Shown here in pieces: positions 47,193 to 59,120 of a DNA stretch of 64,000 bases. Each line of letters starts with the position of its first letter. Within the stretch, counting starts at the first letter, position 1. The notes under the pieces are model-generated. The model had not been told where the DNA came from. It ran no database searches and saw only the letters and a list, made by a program, of their open reading frames with translations. Where the stretch lies: positions 58,526 through 122,525 of the forward strand of contig NZ_NXLY01000005.1 of assembly GCF_005406225.1 (NCBI RefSeq). The letters run 5' to 3'. The translations under genes and the position numbers were made by a program. This DNA comes from Campylobacter taeniopygiae. Lineage in GTDB: Bacteria > Campylobacterota > Campylobacteria > Campylobacterales > Campylobacteraceae.

Positions 47193-48785
47193 TTAAATTT
47201 GAAATTGCTTTAATTCATTATCAAGATTATGACATACTATTTTTAACTCATCAGCAACTTGAAGTAAAATTTTTGAAATTTCTTCATTTTTTTCACTCGC
47301 CTCAACATTTTCTTCCATTCTCATTAACAAATCTTGTATATTTTCTTGACTTACTTTTATTTTTTGGCTGCATTGATGCACAAGATTTTTCGCATCTTGA
47401 TTGCAAAATTTAACCTCATTTGCACTATTGGCTAATAAATTAGTATCTTCATTTAAAGAATAAATTTTTTGAGAATTATCCTTAAGCTCATTAGCCACTT
47501 TTTCTATGCTGATTAATAATTCTTTTGTGATAACCGCGACACTATTTAAAAATTCTTCGCTGTTATTCGCAAGCAATCTTATATCTTCAGCAATAACAGA
47601 AAATCCTTTGCCATAAACCCCAGCTCTTGCAGATTCTATACTCGCATTTAAAGATAAAAGATTTGTTTTATCAGCAATTTCATTCATCATCTGGGTGGCT
47701 TTTTGTATATTTTTTGCTTGTTCAACCATATCTGAAATTTTCTTAGCCAAACTGTTTTCACTTTCAGCAAGATCTGTAACTTTTTGTGCCACTGAAAATA
47801 ACGACTTAAGCATTTGTTCTAATAACTCATAAGATTTATCATTTGCAGTATTTGCATCACTTGATAAATTAGCCAATTCTCTTAAATCAGAACCTATATT
47901 ATTTCCAAGATGAAAACTTGAATCAATTTTTTTGTGATTTAATTCCGTAATTTCATTTAAAGAAGTTGCATTTGAATTTAAAAGAACACTTTGATGTTCC
48001 ACATTTTTAGAACTCAAACTCGCTTCACTTACAGCTTTATGAGTTTTTTCGATAAATTGATTGATATATCCACAAGCAGTTGCGATTTCATCATGCCCTT
48101 TAATACGGATTCGTGCTTTTAAATTTCCACTGCCTTGAGCCAACTCTCTAGCATGATTTAAAAGTTCCAAAACAGGACGTCCTACAACGATCTTTAGTAT
48201 AAAAAGCACAACAGCTAAAGTGAGTATTAAAGCAATTGTAAAAATCACTATATAGGTTTGGCTTGTTTTTGAGATATCTTTTTCTACACTTTCTAAAGAA
48301 TGATATACATCCATAACCCCTATCACACTGCCTTCTTTTACATTTGCATGACAGGCTATACATGTTTTATTTGCAACCAAAGGACGAATAAGCCTTAAAT
48401 GATCTATTCCATTAATATTTTGCTCTAAGGAAACCAAACTAGGATTGGAAAATTGACTTAAAATAATATTTTCATTAGAAATCAAAGGCTTCTTAATATC
48501 AAAAAGTTCTATTGTTTCTTTTGATGGATAAATTTTTATATCGCTAATCCCTTCAATACTCTTAGCATCATTAATTGCTTCTTTTATTTTATCTGGATCA
48601 CCCAAATTCATAGCCATTCTCATGGTTTGAAAAACTAAATTACTGACCGTATTAAGATTTTCTTTACTGATTTGATTGGCTGTATTTTTAAAATCAAAAC
48701 TAACGATAATTTGCATTATCACAAAACTAAACAATAAAACAATAAAAATTGCCGAAGAAACTTTAAATCCAATGGTTTTAAACAT
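47193..48785 (-). CDS. tlp7: Tlp7-type chemoreceptor, intact, with a haem-c motif in the sensor
   Basis: 530 residues: helix 1 (about 10-30), periplasmic sensor (31-176), helix 2 (177-200), HAMP (about 200-255) and a signalling hairpin with [40 protein letters not shown]. The sensor carries Cys142-x-x-Cys145-His146, a c-type haem motif, in a DUF3365-like domain. In the reference strain NCTC 11168, as I recall, this receptor is split into two genes (Cj0952c and Cj0951c); here it is one frame. It has been linked to formate taxis. A weak hairpin separates it from purH. Confidence 0.88.
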   Translation of the reverse strand: MFKTIGFKVSSAIFIVLLFSFVIMQIIVSFDFKNTANQISKENLNTVSNLVFQTMRMAMNLGDPDKIKEAINDAKSIEGISDIKIYPSKETIELFDIKKPLISNENIILSQFSNPSLVSLEQNINGIDHLRLIRPLVANKTCIACHANVKEGSVIGVMDVYHSLESVEKDISKTSQTYIVIFTIALILTLAVVLFILKIVVGRPVLELLNHARELAQGSGNLKARIRIKGHDEIATACGYINQFIEKTHKAVSEASLSSKNVEHQSVLLNSNATSLNEITELNHKKIDSSFHLGNNIGSDLRELANLSSDANTANDKSYELLEQMLKSLFSVAQKVTDLAESENSLAKKISDMVEQAKNIQKATQMMNEIADKTNLLSLNASIESARAGVYGKGFSVIAEDIRLLANNSEEFLNSVAVITKELLISIEKVANELKDNSQKIYSLNEDTNLLANSANEVKFCNQDAKNLVHQCSQKIKVSQENIQDLLMRMEENVEASEKNEEISKILLQVADELKIVCHNLDNELKQFQI

Positions 48786-48833
48786 TTTAAATTGCTTTCA
48801 TAAAATAAAATACTATAAACCATTGTACTTAAA

Positions 48834-48857
48834 ATTATTTAAACTAAATTAAATAAT
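48834..48857 (-). terminator. Weak hairpin after purH
   Basis: Arms ATTATTTAA and TTAAATAAT flank a 6-base loop, followed on the minus strand by TTTTAAG. It starts 20 bases past the purH stop and could end the long rpmH-purH transcript. The stem is all A/T, so it is weak. Confidence 0.35.
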
Positions 48858-48876
48858 ATTTTAATTTTCAATAAAT

Positions 48877-50409
48877 TTAATGTAAAAAATGTCTCACTCC
48901 GGTAAAATAAAGAGCCATAGCGTATTCATCCGCAGCTTTTATCACTTCATCATCCCTTATACTTCCACCAGGTTCAACTATAGCTTTAACTCCAACTTTA
49001 CTTGCTTCATCTATGCTATCTCTAAATGGAAAGAAAGCTTCACTTGCCAAAACACAACCTTGTAAATCAAGTCCCATTTCATTAGCCTTAGCAATGGCTG
49101 CTTTTGCTGCATCAATTCTGCTCGTCATCCCCATACCTATAGCCACCATAGCTCCATTTTTAACATAAACAACATTATTTGATTTTGTAAATGCAGCAAT
49201 TTTCATGGCAATTTCTAAATCTTGAAGTTCTTCCCTACTTGCTTCTCTTTTTGAAACAAGCTTGGCATTTTTAAGTTCATCATTGCCTACTTCATCGCTA
49301 TTTTGATACACAAATCCACCATCGATATGTTTAAAATCATACGCATCAAAACTACGCACTAAATAAGGATTTTCTTGAGTGAAAATTTTAATACGTTTTT
49401 TACCCTCAAATACTTCCAAAGCCTCTTTACTTACATTTGCAGCGATTATCACTTCAACATAAATTTCATTTATTTTTTCAGCCAAGGTTTTATCAAGTGT
49501 TCCATTGATCGCAACCACTCCACCATAAGCACTTACATTATCACATTTTAATGCGCTAATATAGCTTTGCAAAAGATTTTCTTTGATTGCAAAACCACAA
49601 GGATTTCCATGTTTTACTATTGTAACTGCTGGAGAATCACCAAAACTACTGGCTAAATTTAAAGCCGCATTAATATCAGTAAAATTGTTAAAACTAGCTT
49701 CACCTTTAAGGGCTTTGAAATTGGTACTAAAGAAAGAATCAAACTCATATAAAGCACCTTTTTGATGAGGATTTTCCCCATATTTAGTATCAAAAACCTT
49801 TCGTCCTACTATAAATTTACTTGATCCAAAACCCCCATTAAAACGTTCATTCATATAATTTGCTATATAAGAATCATAATTTGCCGTATGTTCATAAGCT
49901 TTTATCATTAAATTTAAACGGAATTTTTCATCATTTTTTCCACTTTTTAAAGCCTCAATCACCTCTTCATAATCAAGCGGATTACAAATCACCATCACAT
50001 CTTTATAATTTTTTGCCGCAGATCTGATCATTGCAGGTCCACCTATATCGATATTTTCTATGATTTCATCAAAGTCATCACTCATAATAGTAGTCTTTTT
50101 AAAAGGATATAAATTCACACATACCAAATCAATACCTAAAATTCCATTTTCTTTGGCTTGTTTAACATGATTTTCGTCATTTCTTTTATGTAAAATTCCG
50201 CCATGAATTTTAGGATGCAAGGTTTTTACTCGCCCTTCAAAAAGCTCAGGACTTTTTGTAAAATCACTCACTTCTACAACTTTTATCCCATTTTCTTTTA
50301 AAATTTTAAAAGTTCCACCCGTTGAAAGAAGCTCAAAACCTAAATTTTCAAGCTCTTTAGCAAATTCTACTATACCTTCTTTATCGCTAACACTAAGCAA
50401 TGCTCTCAT
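48877..50409 (-). CDS. purH: Bifunctional AICAR transformylase / IMP cyclohydrolase
   Basis: 510 residues. The N-terminal cyclohydrolase domain (1-190) has [27 protein letters not shown] and [15 protein letters not shown]; the transformylase domain has [10 protein letters not shown] (catalytic Lys-His) and [30 protein letters not shown]. It completes the last two steps of IMP synthesis, while PurL, an earlier step, is encoded three genes upstream in the same run. It starts 18 bases after the Sel1-repeat gene. Confidence 0.96.
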   Translation of the reverse strand: MRALLSVSDKEGIVEFAKELENLGFELLSTGGTFKILKENGIKVVEVSDFTKSPELFEGRVKTLHPKIHGGILHKRNDENHVKQAKENGILGIDLVCVNLYPFKKTTIMSDDFDEIIENIDIGGPAMIRSAAKNYKDVMVICNPLDYEEVIEALKSGKNDEKFRLNLMIKAYEHTANYDSYIANYMNERFNGGFGSSKFIVGRKVFDTKYGENPHQKGALYEFDSFFSTNFKALKGEASFNNFTDINAALNLASSFGDSPAVTIVKHGNPCGFAIKENLLQSYISALKCDNVSAYGGVVAINGTLDKTLAEKINEIYVEVIIAANVSKEALEVFEGKKRIKIFTQENPYLVRSFDAYDFKHIDGGFVYQNSDEVGNDELKNAKLVSKREASREELQDLEIAMKIAAFTKSNNVVYVKNGAMVAIGMGMTSRIDAAKAAIAKANEMGLDLQGCVLASEAFFPFRDSIDEASKVGVKAIVEPGGSIRDDEVIKAADEYAMALYFTGVRHFLH

Positions 50410-50427
50410 TTTATTCCTTTTAATTAT

Positions 50428-52074
50428 TTATCTTGTAGTAGCCATATCAGTTTTATCACAATATGTTCTATCTAAAGTACAGGCCAGATTAAGGCATTTT
50501 CCACCTTCAGAGAGATTATATTCTCCACCCTTGCCAAATACATAAAAAATTCCTAAATTATAGCAAAATTTTGCCATATCACCTTTATTAATATCTGGAA
50601 TATCATTATAACCACTGCAGGCTTTATAGTAAAATTTATGTGCTTTTTTATAATCTCGCTCTACTCCTAATCCTTTTGTATATAAAATACCTAAATTGCC
50701 ACAAGCAATATAATTATTACCATTACAAGCTTTGGTATAAAATTCAACAGCTTTTTCATAATCTTGTTTTACACCTAGTCCTTTTGCATATAAAAAACCT
50801 AAATCATTGCACATAGGATAAACATTACCCTTGCAAGCTTTGGTGTAAAATTCAACAGCTTTTTTATAATCTTGTTTTGTGCCTAATCCTTTTACATATA
50901 AAATACCTAAATTACCACAAGAGGTATAAATATCATTATTACAAGCTTTGGTGTAAAATTGACTTGCTTTTTTATAGCTTTGTTTTACACCTAGCCCATT
51001 TGCATATAAAACTCCTAAATTATTACAAGCATTATAAACATTACCCTTACAAGCTTTGGCATAAAATTGACTTGCTTTTTTATAATCTTGTTCTACATCT
51101 ACATACTGATATAACATACCTAAACTATAACAAGCATCATAAACATTACCATTGCAAGCTTTGGTATAAAGCTTAGAAAGTACTTTATAATCCACTTCCA
51201 TATCTACTTTTTTATATTGAGATAACATACCTAAATTATAACAGGCAGAATAATTGTTAGCATTACAGGCTTTAGTATAAAATTCACTTGCTTTTTCATA
51301 ATCTTGTTTTACACCTAATCCACCTTCATAAAAAACGCCTAAATTATAACAGGCAGAATAATTGTTAGCATTACAGGCTTTAGTATAAAGTTCATAAGCT
51401 TTTTTATAATTTTGTTCTACGCCTAGCCCATTTGCATAAATAAAAGCTAAACCATAACAAGATCCATAAATATTATTATTATCGCAAGCTTTTTCCCAAA
51501 ACATTTTGGCCTTAGAATAATCCTGATTTACACCTCTACTATACATATAAGCAGTTCCTAAATTATTACAAGCATCATAAATATTATTATCACAAGCTTT
51601 GGTATAAAACTCAACAGCTTTTTTATAATCTTGTTTTACACCCAGTCCATTTGTATATAAAACTCCTAAATCATAACAAGCGTCATAAACATTACCCTTA
51701 CAAGCTTTGGCATAAAGCTTGTAAATTGTTTTGTATTTTTGTTTTACACTTACTTTTTTATCCTTATATAGTTTAGCTAAATAGTAACAAGCACCATAAA
51801 CATTGCCATTACAAGCTTTGATATAAAATTGACTTGCTTTTTCATAGCTTTGTTTTACTACACCTAGTCCTTGAATGTAAAAAGTACCTAAATAGAAACA
51901 AGCAGGATAATAATTATTTTTGCAAAGACCAGTCCATATTTCATAAGCTTTTTGATAATCTCCTTTTTTATAACACAAAGAACCTAAATTAAAACATTCT
52001 TTATTGCTTTTACACTCTTCTTTTGCTGCTAAAATTCCTAAAAATATAAACAAAAACAAACAAACTTTTTTCAC
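50428..52074 (-). CDS. Secreted Cys-rich Sel1-repeat protein (Hcp-like)
   Basis: 548 residues. A signal peptide (MKKVCLFLFIFLGILA) is followed by about 14 repeats of roughly 36 residues of the form C-x-NLG-x-LY-x-x-GLGVKQDYKKA-x-x-FYTKAC-x-GN-x-YDA. Each has a Cys pair that would be disulfide-linked in the periplasm, as in Helicobacter cysteine-rich proteins (Hcp). At DNA level the repeats are similar enough for recombination to change their number. It lies between the dnaJ-like gene and purH; I recall those two adjacent in NCTC 11168, so the gene may be strain-variable. Binding partner unknown. Confidence 0.85.
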   Translation of the reverse strand: MKKVCLFLFIFLGILAAKEECKSNKECFNLGSLCYKKGDYQKAYEIWTGLCKNNYYPACFYLGTFYIQGLGVVKQSYEKASQFYIKACNGNVYGACYYLAKLYKDKKVSVKQKYKTIYKLYAKACKGNVYDACYDLGVLYTNGLGVKQDYKKAVEFYTKACDNNIYDACNNLGTAYMYSRGVNQDYSKAKMFWEKACDNNNIYGSCYGLAFIYANGLGVEQNYKKAYELYTKACNANNYSACYNLGVFYEGGLGVKQDYEKASEFYTKACNANNYSACYNLGMLSQYKKVDMEVDYKVLSKLYTKACNGNVYDACYSLGMLYQYVDVEQDYKKASQFYAKACKGNVYNACNNLGVLYANGLGVKQSYKKASQFYTKACNNDIYTSCGNLGILYVKGLGTKQDYKKAVEFYTKACKGNVYPMCNDLGFLYAKGLGVKQDYEKAVEFYTKACNGNNYIACGNLGILYTKGLGVERDYKKAHKFYYKACSGYNDIPDINKGDMAKFCYNLGIFYVFGKGGEYNLSEGGKCLNLACTLDRTYCDKTDMATTR

Positions 52075-52090
52075 TTTAACTCCTTAAAGA

Positions 52091-52861
52091 TTACCTTTCT
52101 AAATACTTTTTAATTTTTTCATAAGCTTCGTTTATTTTTTGGAATTTTTCCACCCCTTTTTTGATTTCTTCTTCGCTAACATTGTTTGCATTTAAAATAT
52201 CAGGATGGTATTTTTTCGCTAAATTTCGGTATTGTTTTTTTACAGCACTGATATCAGCATTTTTTGGTAATTCTAAAATTTCAAAAGCCTCATCTAGACT
52301 TATTTGTTGTTTAGAAGTATTTAAATTTGAAAAATTATTGATAAAATTCTCTAACTCATTCTGACTTATATCAAAAGCCTGTGCAATTTGTCCTAAAATT
52401 TCTTTCTTTTTAGGGCTAAATTCTGCATCAATAAAAGCCATAAAAACAAGCACTCTAAGCACATTAAAACGCTCACTTTTTGGCAAAGGAACTTCTCTTA
52501 AAAAATCTTTTGCAACCTCAAAAGCATCATTTAAATTTTCTTTGTGCTCATTAAAACTTGCTTTTAAAAATTCTCTTTCTCGCCTATCTTTTGCATTTGC
52601 ATCTAAAATTTGGGTGATCATATCAGCTTCATCTTGACTGATTCTGCCGTCACTTTTTGCAATTTTTGCCAAAAGTGCAATCACATAATAATTCATCCGT
52701 CTTTTAATTTCATCCATTCTCTCTTCAACTACTCCACGCATAAAGCCTTTTGCAAAACCTTTCACACCGCGTGCAGTAGAATTAAAAAAATCTTGTTTTT
52801 CCCAAGTTTTATAATACCAATAAAAAATCAAGATAACTAAAATGATTAAAATTAAACTCAT
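52091..52861 (-). CDS. DjlA-like membrane J-domain protein with a TerB-type domain
   Basis: 256 residues. An N-terminal membrane anchor ([15 protein letters not shown]), a TerB-like helical domain ([19 protein letters not shown] near 70-90, repeated [14 protein letters not shown]), and a C-terminal J domain with the HPD motif in [11 protein letters not shown]. It should recruit DnaK to the membrane surface, as DjlA does. The start overlaps the purL stop by four bases (ATGA), so it belongs to the same transcript. Confidence 0.85.
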   Translation of the reverse strand: MSLILIILVILIFYWYYKTWEKQDFFNSTARGVKGFAKGFMRGVVEERMDEIKRRMNYYVIALLAKIAKSDGRISQDEADMITQILDANAKDRREREFLKASFNEHKENLNDAFEVAKDFLREVPLPKSERFNVLRVLVFMAFIDAEFSPKKKEILGQIAQAFDISQNELENFINNFSNLNTSKQQISLDEAFEILELPKNADISAVKKQYRNLAKKYHPDILNANNVSEEEIKKGVEKFQKINEAYEKIKKYLER

Positions 52862-55044
52862 TGAATTTGCTCTTTAAAACTTTCAAAATAAAGATTTTCA
52901 AGCTCTTTTTTACTTAAATTAATTTCATCGAGTCTAAAACAATCCTCATCGGTACTTACGCCTAATTTGTGAGTTTTTATCTTAAACTCTTGAATTAATT
53001 GTAAAAATTGCTCTTCACATGTTTCATCAACGCCTACTATAACACGACTAAAGCTTTCATCAAAAATCATTTTTTTATCGCTAAAACCACTTTTTAAAAT
53101 CGCACCTTTTTTAGAAATAGCACACATTTTTGCCAAAGTTATAGCAATACCGCCAACTCCTACACTATTTGCACATTCAAGCAAGGATTCTTGATTTGCT
53201 TTATAAAGAAAATCCCAAAGCATTAATTCTGCTTTATAATCTATATTTTTAAGATTTCCTGCTACTTTTTTATCTTGAATTTTCATCACTAAAGAACCGG
53301 CAAAATGACCTAAAGTTTCTCCTAGAAGATAGATTCTAATTCCAGCCTTATCAAAATTTGCTTTTAAAACGCGATTAGAATTTTCTAAAACGCCAACATT
53401 TACAATCGTAGGACTTGGATAAATACTCACCCCTTCTGTTTCATTATATAAAGAGACATTACCGCTAACCACTGGAGTATTTAATTCTTTACAAGCTTCC
53501 TTAATGCCTTCACATCCTTGTGCAAATTGCCACATCACTTCAGGATTTTGCGGATTTCCATAATTTAAACAATCGCTAATCGCTAAAGGCTTAGCTCCCG
53601 TACAAGCTACTTTTCTTCCAGCACTTGCCACAGCAGCACTTGCGCCTACTTTTGGATCAATATAATTTAAACGAGAATTGCATTCTATAGCCATTGCTAT
53701 TGCTGCATTGTTTTCTTTTACGCGTATAACACTCGCACCTAATTTTCCATCGGCTTTAATTGTATTGGTTTGTACGCTTGAATCAAATTGATCATAAACA
53801 AAAGCTTTATCATTAACATTTTCATTTTTTATCATCTGAATAAATAAATCTTGTATATCATTTTTTAATTCAAATTGATAATCTTTAATGCTATCTAGAT
53901 ATTTTGGCTTACTTATTGGACGATCTAAAATAGGTGCTTTTTCACTTAAAGGCTCAATAGGTATCATTCCTACAAGCTCATTATTCCAAAAAAGCTCCAT
54001 ATTTCCCGTATCTGTCACTTCACCAATCACAACAGCATCTAAATCCCATTTTTTAAAAATTTCTATAACTTGATTTTCGCAACCTTTTTTTGCACAAATA
54101 AGCATTCTTTCTTGAGATTCACTAAGCATCAATTCGTAAGGCGTCATACCACTTTCACGCATAGGAGTTTTTTCAAGATAAAGCTTCATTCCACTTCCGC
54201 TTCGTCCTGCCATTTCAAAAGAACTTGAAGTAAGTCCAGCGGCTCCCATATCTTGAATTCCTACAATCAAATCACTTTTAAAAAGCTCTAAACACGCCTC
54301 CATTAAAAGTTTTTCACTGAAAGGATCTCCTATTTGTACTGTTGGTCTTAAACTTTTATTTTGCTCATTAAAGCTATCGCTAGCCATAACAGCACCACCA
54401 AGCCCATCTCTACCCGTTTTTGATCCTACATAAATTACAGGATTTCCTACCCCTTCAGCTTTAGCATAAAAAATATCTTCTTTTTTACAAATTCCTAACG
54501 CAAATGCATTGACTAAAATATTTCCATTAAAACATTCATCAAAAGAACATTCTCCACCTATGGTTGGAACACCCATACAATTTCCATAATGAGAAATTCC
54601 ACTTACAACACCTTTTACAAGATATTTTTGATGATTTCCATATTTTTCATCATAAATATTTCCAAATTTTAAAGAATTAAGTCCAGCAACAACTCTTGCA
54701 CCCATAGTAAAAACATCGCGTAAAATTCCACCTACTCCAGTTGCCGCCCCAGCAAAAGGTTCAATAAAGCTAGGATGATTATGACTTTCAACCTTAAAAA
54801 CCGCTGCCATATCTTGACCTATATCTATCACCCCTGCATTTTCACCAGGACCTTGAATTACCCAAGGCGCTTTGGTTGGAAAACCATTAAGGTATTTTTT
54901 ACTTGATTTGTAAGAGCAATGCTCACTCCACATAGCAGAAATAACACCTAATTCAAGTAAATTAGGTTCTCGTCCAAGAATTTCTAAAATTTGATCATAT
55001 TCTTCATCGCTGATTTTATGTGCTTTTATAATTTCTTTATCCAT
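52858..55044 (-). CDS. purL: Phosphoribosylformylglycinamidine synthase II
   Basis: 728 residues, the small PurL that works with separate PurS and PurQ. It makes FGAM from FGAR, ATP and ammonia. [14 protein letters not shown] near 47-60, [23 protein letters not shown] and [10 protein letters not shown] are conserved. I place the start at ATG 55044 ([16 protein letters not shown]) because GAAAGG stands eight bases before it and the length then equals that expected; an ATG at 55071 lies further upstream without a better site. It follows mnmE after 11 bases. Confidence 0.95.
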   Translation of the reverse strand: MDKEIIKAHKISDEEYDQILEILGREPNLLELGVISAMWSEHCSYKSSKKYLNGFPTKAPWVIQGPGENAGVIDIGQDMAAVFKVESHNHPSFIEPFAGAATGVGGILRDVFTMGARVVAGLNSLKFGNIYDEKYGNHQKYLVKGVVSGISHYGNCMGVPTIGGECSFDECFNGNILVNAFALGICKKEDIFYAKAEGVGNPVIYVGSKTGRDGLGGAVMASDSFNEQNKSLRPTVQIGDPFSEKLLMEACLELFKSDLIVGIQDMGAAGLTSSSFEMAGRSGSGMKLYLEKTPMRESGMTPYELMLSESQERMLICAKKGCENQVIEIFKKWDLDAVVIGEVTDTGNMELFWNNELVGMIPIEPLSEKAPILDRPISKPKYLDSIKDYQFELKNDIQDLFIQMIKNENVNDKAFVYDQFDSSVQTNTIKADGKLGASVIRVKENNAAIAMAIECNSRLNYIDPKVGASAAVASAGRKVACTGAKPLAISDCLNYGNPQNPEVMWQFAQGCEGIKEACKELNTPVVSGNVSLYNETEGVSIYPSPTIVNVGVLENSNRVLKANFDKAGIRIYLLGETLGHFAGSLVMKIQDKKVAGNLKNIDYKAELMLWDFLYKANQESLLECANSVGVGGIAITLAKMCAISKKGAILKSGFSDKKMIFDESFSRVIVGVDETCEEQFLQLIQEFKIKTHKLGVSTDEDCFRLDEINLSKKELENLYFESFKEQIQ

Positions 55045-55055
55045 TTTATTACCTT

Positions 55056-56384
55056 TCATTTTCCTAAACAAAAATTACTAAACATTTCATCTAAAATTTC
55101 ATCTCTTTCAAAATCTTTAGTAAATTTAGAAAGTTCGCCTATTGCCAAATTTAATTCAAATGCAAAAAGCTCTAGAGAATTTTCTTTTAAAAGATCTTTT
55201 GCTCTTGATATAGCCTCACTTGCAATTTTGCAAGAATTAATTAACTCCAAAGAACTTACCATAGTATCTTCAGCATCAAAAGAATTGAGATATTTTTCCA
55301 ATTCCTCTTTAAGCAAATTAATATCATTTTGGGCGCTAAGTTTTATAAAATCTATATTTTGACTATTTTCAAAAACCTCATACAAATCACTTTTGTTTAA
55401 AATCCAAAATACCTTTTTATCGCTATCTTGCAATAAATTATAAATTTCTAAATCTTCTTTATCTTCTTTTCTAGAAGAATCAAAAACAGCCAAAATGATA
55501 TCCGCATCTTTTAAACTTTTTTTACTTAACTCTACACCTATTTGTTCTATTTTATCTTTACTTTCTCTAATGCCTGCTGTATCGATAATGCGAAGCAAAT
55601 AAGAACCTAATTTAAAATTTTCCTCTATGGTATCACGAGTTGTCCCTGCTATATCTGAAACTATGGCTCTTTTATAAGAAAGTAAAGCATTTAAAAGAGA
55701 AGATTTTCCAACATTTGGTTTGCCTACTATAGCTATTTTAAAACCTTCTATAAGTCCTTTTTTGCTTTGAGAAATCGTATAAATTTCTCTTAAAATTTTA
55801 GCATTATCTTGACACATAAGGCTAATTTGCTCTAATAAATCGGACGGCAAATCGTCATCAGCATAATCAATACTTGTTTCTACAAAAGCCAAAGTTTTAA
55901 CCAAATCGGTGCGAATTTTTTCTAAAAGGTCTCCTAAATCACCTCGCATATTTCTTGCGATAACTTTAGCTGCAAGAGCAGATTTTGAAACGATTAAATC
56001 TTGTATGTTTAAAGCCTTTAAAGGAGTCATTTTTCCATTTAAACATGCTCTTTTGCTAAATTCTCCAGCTTGAGCTAATCTAGCTCCTAAATTTACAAGC
56101 TCATCAAGCAAAATCTCACTCACGCTAAAACCACCGTGAATTTGAAATTCCACTATATCTTCACCTGTAAAACTAAAAGGCGCTTTAAAATATATAATTA
56201 TAGCCTCATCTAAAAATTCATCTTTGTGATTATAAAGCTTGGTAAAAGTAGCATAACGCGGAATTAATTCTTTTTTTTTGCTTATTTTTGATGCAATTTC
56301 TAAAGCTCTTTCACCGCTTAATCTTACAATAGAAATCGAACCTATTCCGTGCGCTGTTGCAATTGCTACTATAGTATCATTCAT
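55056..56384 (-). CDS. mnmE: tRNA modification GTPase MnmE
   Basis: 442 residues. The N-terminal folate-binding domain has [16 protein letters not shown] and [41 protein letters not shown]. The G domain has [15 protein letters not shown] (G1), [10 protein letters not shown] (G2) and [10 protein letters not shown] (G3), and the protein ends in the FCLGK motif essential for tRNA modification. With MnmG it makes the 5-carboxymethylaminomethyl group at wobble uridine 34. It overlaps jag by eight bases. Confidence 0.95.
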   Translation of the reverse strand: MNDTIVAIATAHGIGSISIVRLSGERALEIASKISKKKELIPRYATFTKLYNHKDEFLDEAIIIYFKAPFSFTGEDIVEFQIHGGFSVSEILLDELVNLGARLAQAGEFSKRACLNGKMTPLKALNIQDLIVSKSALAAKVIARNMRGDLGDLLEKIRTDLVKTLAFVETSIDYADDDLPSDLLEQISLMCQDNAKILREIYTISQSKKGLIEGFKIAIVGKPNVGKSSLLNALLSYKRAIVSDIAGTTRDTIEENFKLGSYLLRIIDTAGIRESKDKIEQIGVELSKKSLKDADIILAVFDSSRKEDKEDLEIYNLLQDSDKKVFWILNKSDLYEVFENSQNIDFIKLSAQNDINLLKEELEKYLNSFDAEDTMVSSLELINSCKIASEAISRAKDLLKENSLELFAFELNLAIGELSKFTKDFERDEILDEMFSNFCLGK

Positions 56385-57192
56385 CTTTTTTTAAAAAATC
56401 ATTTATAACTATAAATCTTTGATTATTATTTTGCTTAATACCCACATACTTATGCGGAAATTCACTTCTTAGTCTTTCTAAAGCAATCTTAATTAAAACA
56501 CCATCCAATGGCTTTGTTTGACCACTTCCATAAAGTCTAATTTTTTCAACAACGCTTTGAAGATAACCTTGCATACCTTGAATTTGATCCTCTAAAAAAT
56601 GAGATATTTCAAGACGCACTAAAAGATTATATCTCGCATTAATCCAGCTATGTAAAAGATAAGAAATAGCTTTATAGCGATGAGCTTCTTTTCCTATAAG
56701 CAAAGCAGCATCTTCGCCATCTAAATGGATAAAGACGCTTTCTTCATTATACATTTTTAATTCTTTTAAGGCAATATCAAAACAAGTGGAATTAAGCAAT
56801 TTTTCAAGCTGAATCTTAATTTCATCTAAAATATTTTGGATATTTCTAGTGTCTTTGCTTTCGCGATGAAAACTATCAAAAATCTTATCGTTTTTAACGA
56901 TATAATTTTCTTTAGGTTTTATGTTTTCTATTGTAATGCTTTCTTTATTTTCTTCTATTTTTTCACAAAAATTTTTTTCATGGATTTTATTTGTTTGGAA
57001 ATTCTTTTTTGTGTTTTTCTTAAATTGTTTTTTTTTGCTTTCAACCTCGATAATAATATTTTTACAACCAAAACCCAAAAAACCTTTTTTTGGGAGTTGT
57101 GTAATAGTATATTCTAGATCAACAACAGAACAATCTAAACTTTTAGAAGCTTCAATCAATGCTTCTTCAAGATCTTTAGCTTCAACTCTCAT
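56377..57192 (-). CDS. jag: Jag/KhpB-type RNA-binding protein
   Basis: About 271 residues. An N-terminal Jag domain ([33 protein letters not shown]), a Lys/Asn-rich linker, a KH-like domain and a C-terminal R3H region ([35 protein letters not shown]). Jag proteins bind RNA and influence cell elongation. Start: the GGAG site is eight bases before ATG 57192 but overlaps the in-frame GTG at 57201, so I choose ATG. Its place beside yidC is conserved in many bacteria. Confidence 0.85.
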   Translation of the reverse strand: MRVEAKDLEEALIEASKSLDCSVVDLEYTITQLPKKGFLGFGCKNIIIEVESKKKQFKKNTKKNFQTNKIHEKNFCEKIEENKESITIENIKPKENYIVKNDKIFDSFHRESKDTRNIQNILDEIKIQLEKLLNSTCFDIALKELKMYNEESVFIHLDGEDAALLIGKEAHRYKAISYLLHSWINARYNLLVRLEISHFLEDQIQGMQGYLQSVVEKIRLYGSGQTKPLDGVLIKIALERLRSEFPHKYVGIKQNNNQRFIVINDFLKKDE

Positions 57193-57207
57193 TTTTTGCA
57201 CTCCATT

Positions 57208-58773
57208 TTATTTTTTATGATGTTCTTTAGCAAAAATTTTATTAATAATCAGTTGCTGAATAAAAGAACAAAGATTGTTAATAAACCAATAAAGAGTAAG
57301 TCCTGCAGGGAAAGTCACAAAAAAGAAAGTAAATACCACAGGTAAAAATTTCATAATCTTAGCCTGCATAGGATCTTGAATTGTCATCGGTGTAACAAGT
57401 TGTTGTACAAACATTGTTGCTCCCATTAAAATCGGAAGAACAAAATAAGGATCCATAATCGATAAGTCATGTATCCAAAATATCCAAGGTGCAGCTTTTA
57501 ACTCAATAGCATTTAATAACACGCGATAAATTGCAAAGAAAATTGGAATTTGTAAAAGTATAGGCAAACATCCACTCATAGGATTTGCACCGTGTTTTTT
57601 ATAAAGTTCCATCATATGAACATTCATTTTTTGAGGATCGCCCTTATAACGCTCTCTTAGCTCTTTCATTTTTGGAGCTAAATCTTTTAATTTATTCATA
57701 GAAATCATAGATTTGTAGGTTAAAGGGAATAAAATAAGACGGATGATTAGCACCATTACAACTATAGACCAACCCCAATTTCCTATGTGATTGTGCAAGA
57801 AATTTAAAAATACAAACATAGGCTTTGCAATAAAAGTAAACCAGCCGTATTCAACTACAGCTTCAAGACGAGGATCTATACTTCTTAATATTGCATGCTC
57901 TTTTGATCCTATATAACCCCCCGCTTCAAATTTATTATCACTAGAGGCAAAAACTAAAGGATTTTCATGAGTATCTTTTCCTATGGTTACACTTAAAGGT
58001 TTTTCAAAATTGTAAAAAAATGTAGCATAATATCTATCAAAAGCCGATGTCATCCAGATATTTTGCATATTCTCTTCTTTATCCACTTTTCCATCTTCAA
58101 AAGTATGGATGGTTTCTTTATCATCCATAGCTAATGCTCCATGCACTGTGTAAGTATCAACCGCTATATCAGGGCGAGAACCTGGGCTTATAAAATAATG
58201 GCTATTTTTATTAAGACTAACTTCAATTTTATAATTTCCCAAAGGATAAAAAGTGATATTTTTTTCAACAATCAAACCAGAAGAAAGTTTTTGAGTAAGT
58301 TTTATAGCTTTGCTACCATTTTCATCCACAAAAAGCTCTTTACAATCTGTACTATAAGGAGTTTTAAAAGCCTCAGCATTTATAGTTTCATCACTAAAAC
58401 GCATCTCCAAAGGATAAGGAAAGCTATTTTTAGGAATCAAATTGATAAATTCGCCATTTTCATTTTGATATTTTTTATCTTTAAGATAAAAACTTGCAAT
58501 TCTACCCAAAGCATCAATTTTAGCCTCAAAATGATCGCTTTTAATATCAGCTATAATCTGATTTTGTAAAGCATTCTCTTGAATTTCTACAGGTTGAGCG
58601 TTATGTTTTGGTGCGTTAAATTGTGAATTAGTTTCAACTTTTGTGATATTTTGATTTAATTTAGGAGGATTTTTTGGTATAAAAAAATAATCATACACAA
58701 TAAAAAATAAAAAAGAAAGCACTACGGCTAAAAGTATGCGTTTTTGTTGAAAAAAATTATTTGTATTATTCAC
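57208..58773 (-). CDS. yidC: Membrane protein insertase
   Basis: 521 residues. Helix 1 (about 13-28) is followed by a large periplasmic domain (about 45-320) and a C-terminal five-helix insertase core with PMFVFLNFLHNHIGNWGWSIVVMVLIIRL, the Arg of the hydrophilic groove in VLIIRLILFPLTYKSM, and GCLPILLQIPIFFAIYRVL. It inserts membrane proteins alone or with Sec. Its start codon overlaps the yidD stop. Confidence 0.95.
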   Translation of the reverse strand: MNNTNNFFQQKRILLAVVLSFLFFIVYDYFFIPKNPPKLNQNITKVETNSQFNAPKHNAQPVEIQENALQNQIIADIKSDHFEAKIDALGRIASFYLKDKKYQNENGEFINLIPKNSFPYPLEMRFSDETINAEAFKTPYSTDCKELFVDENGSKAIKLTQKLSSGLIVEKNITFYPLGNYKIEVSLNKNSHYFISPGSRPDIAVDTYTVHGALAMDDKETIHTFEDGKVDKEENMQNIWMTSAFDRYYATFFYNFEKPLSVTIGKDTHENPLVFASSDNKFEAGGYIGSKEHAILRSIDPRLEAVVEYGWFTFIAKPMFVFLNFLHNHIGNWGWSIVVMVLIIRLILFPLTYKSMISMNKLKDLAPKMKELRERYKGDPQKMNVHMMELYKKHGANPMSGCLPILLQIPIFFAIYRVLLNAIELKAAPWIFWIHDLSIMDPYFVLPILMGATMFVQQLVTPMTIQDPMQAKIMKFLPVVFTFFFVTFPAGLTLYWFINNLCSFIQQLIINKIFAKEHHKK

Positions 58774-59120
58774 TAGCTTATCCTTTTAAATATAATTTTG
58801 ACAAAATAAAAAGTTCTATCATTATAGGGTATATAAAAATAGCAAAGTTTTTTTTGAGATAAAAAAATTGGTTTAAAACAAAAATTGTAAGGAGTTATTT
58901 TTTTTCTAATTTTTGGATAATCAAACCCACCTTTAAAAAAAGGATTACATCTTAAAATTCTCATAAGAGTGAAATAAAAAGCTGAAAAAAAATCTTTTTT
59001 TTGGAATTGCCAATAAGCATATTCTGAACAAGAAGGATAAAATCTACATACAGAAGGCTTAAGTGGGCTTAAAAATTTTTGATAAATCATTAACAATTTT
59101 AAACACGCTATTTTAAACAT
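58773..59120 (-). CDS. yidD: YidD-family membrane insertion efficiency factor
   Basis: About 115 residues. The conserved core [29 protein letters not shown] with three Cys, then [13 protein letters not shown], identifies the YidD (DUF37) family. It is thought to help membrane-protein insertion and has no enzymatic motif. ATG 59120 has AAAGAAG before it and overlaps the rnpA end by 13 bases; a 59141 ATG is less well placed. The C-terminal tail after about residue 78 is unusually long, basic and aromatic for the family. Confidence 0.88.
   Translation of the reverse strand: MFKIACLKLLMIYQKFLSPLKPSVCRFYPSCSEYAYWQFQKKDFFSAFYFTLMRILRCNPFFKGGFDYPKIRKKITPYNFCFKPIFLSQKKLCYFYIPYNDRTFYFVKIIFKRIS

Noticed and set aside
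50877..51176. Plus-strand 99-codon frame with a repetitive His/Tyr/Leu protein
   Set aside because: It is the antisense shadow of the Sel1 repeats; its periodicity comes from the coding strand and it has no ribosome site.
56836..57220. Two overlapping plus-strand frames rich in Phe, 93 and 99 codons
   Set aside because: They are antisense to the Lys-rich linker of jag; poly-Lys codons read as Phe on the other strand.
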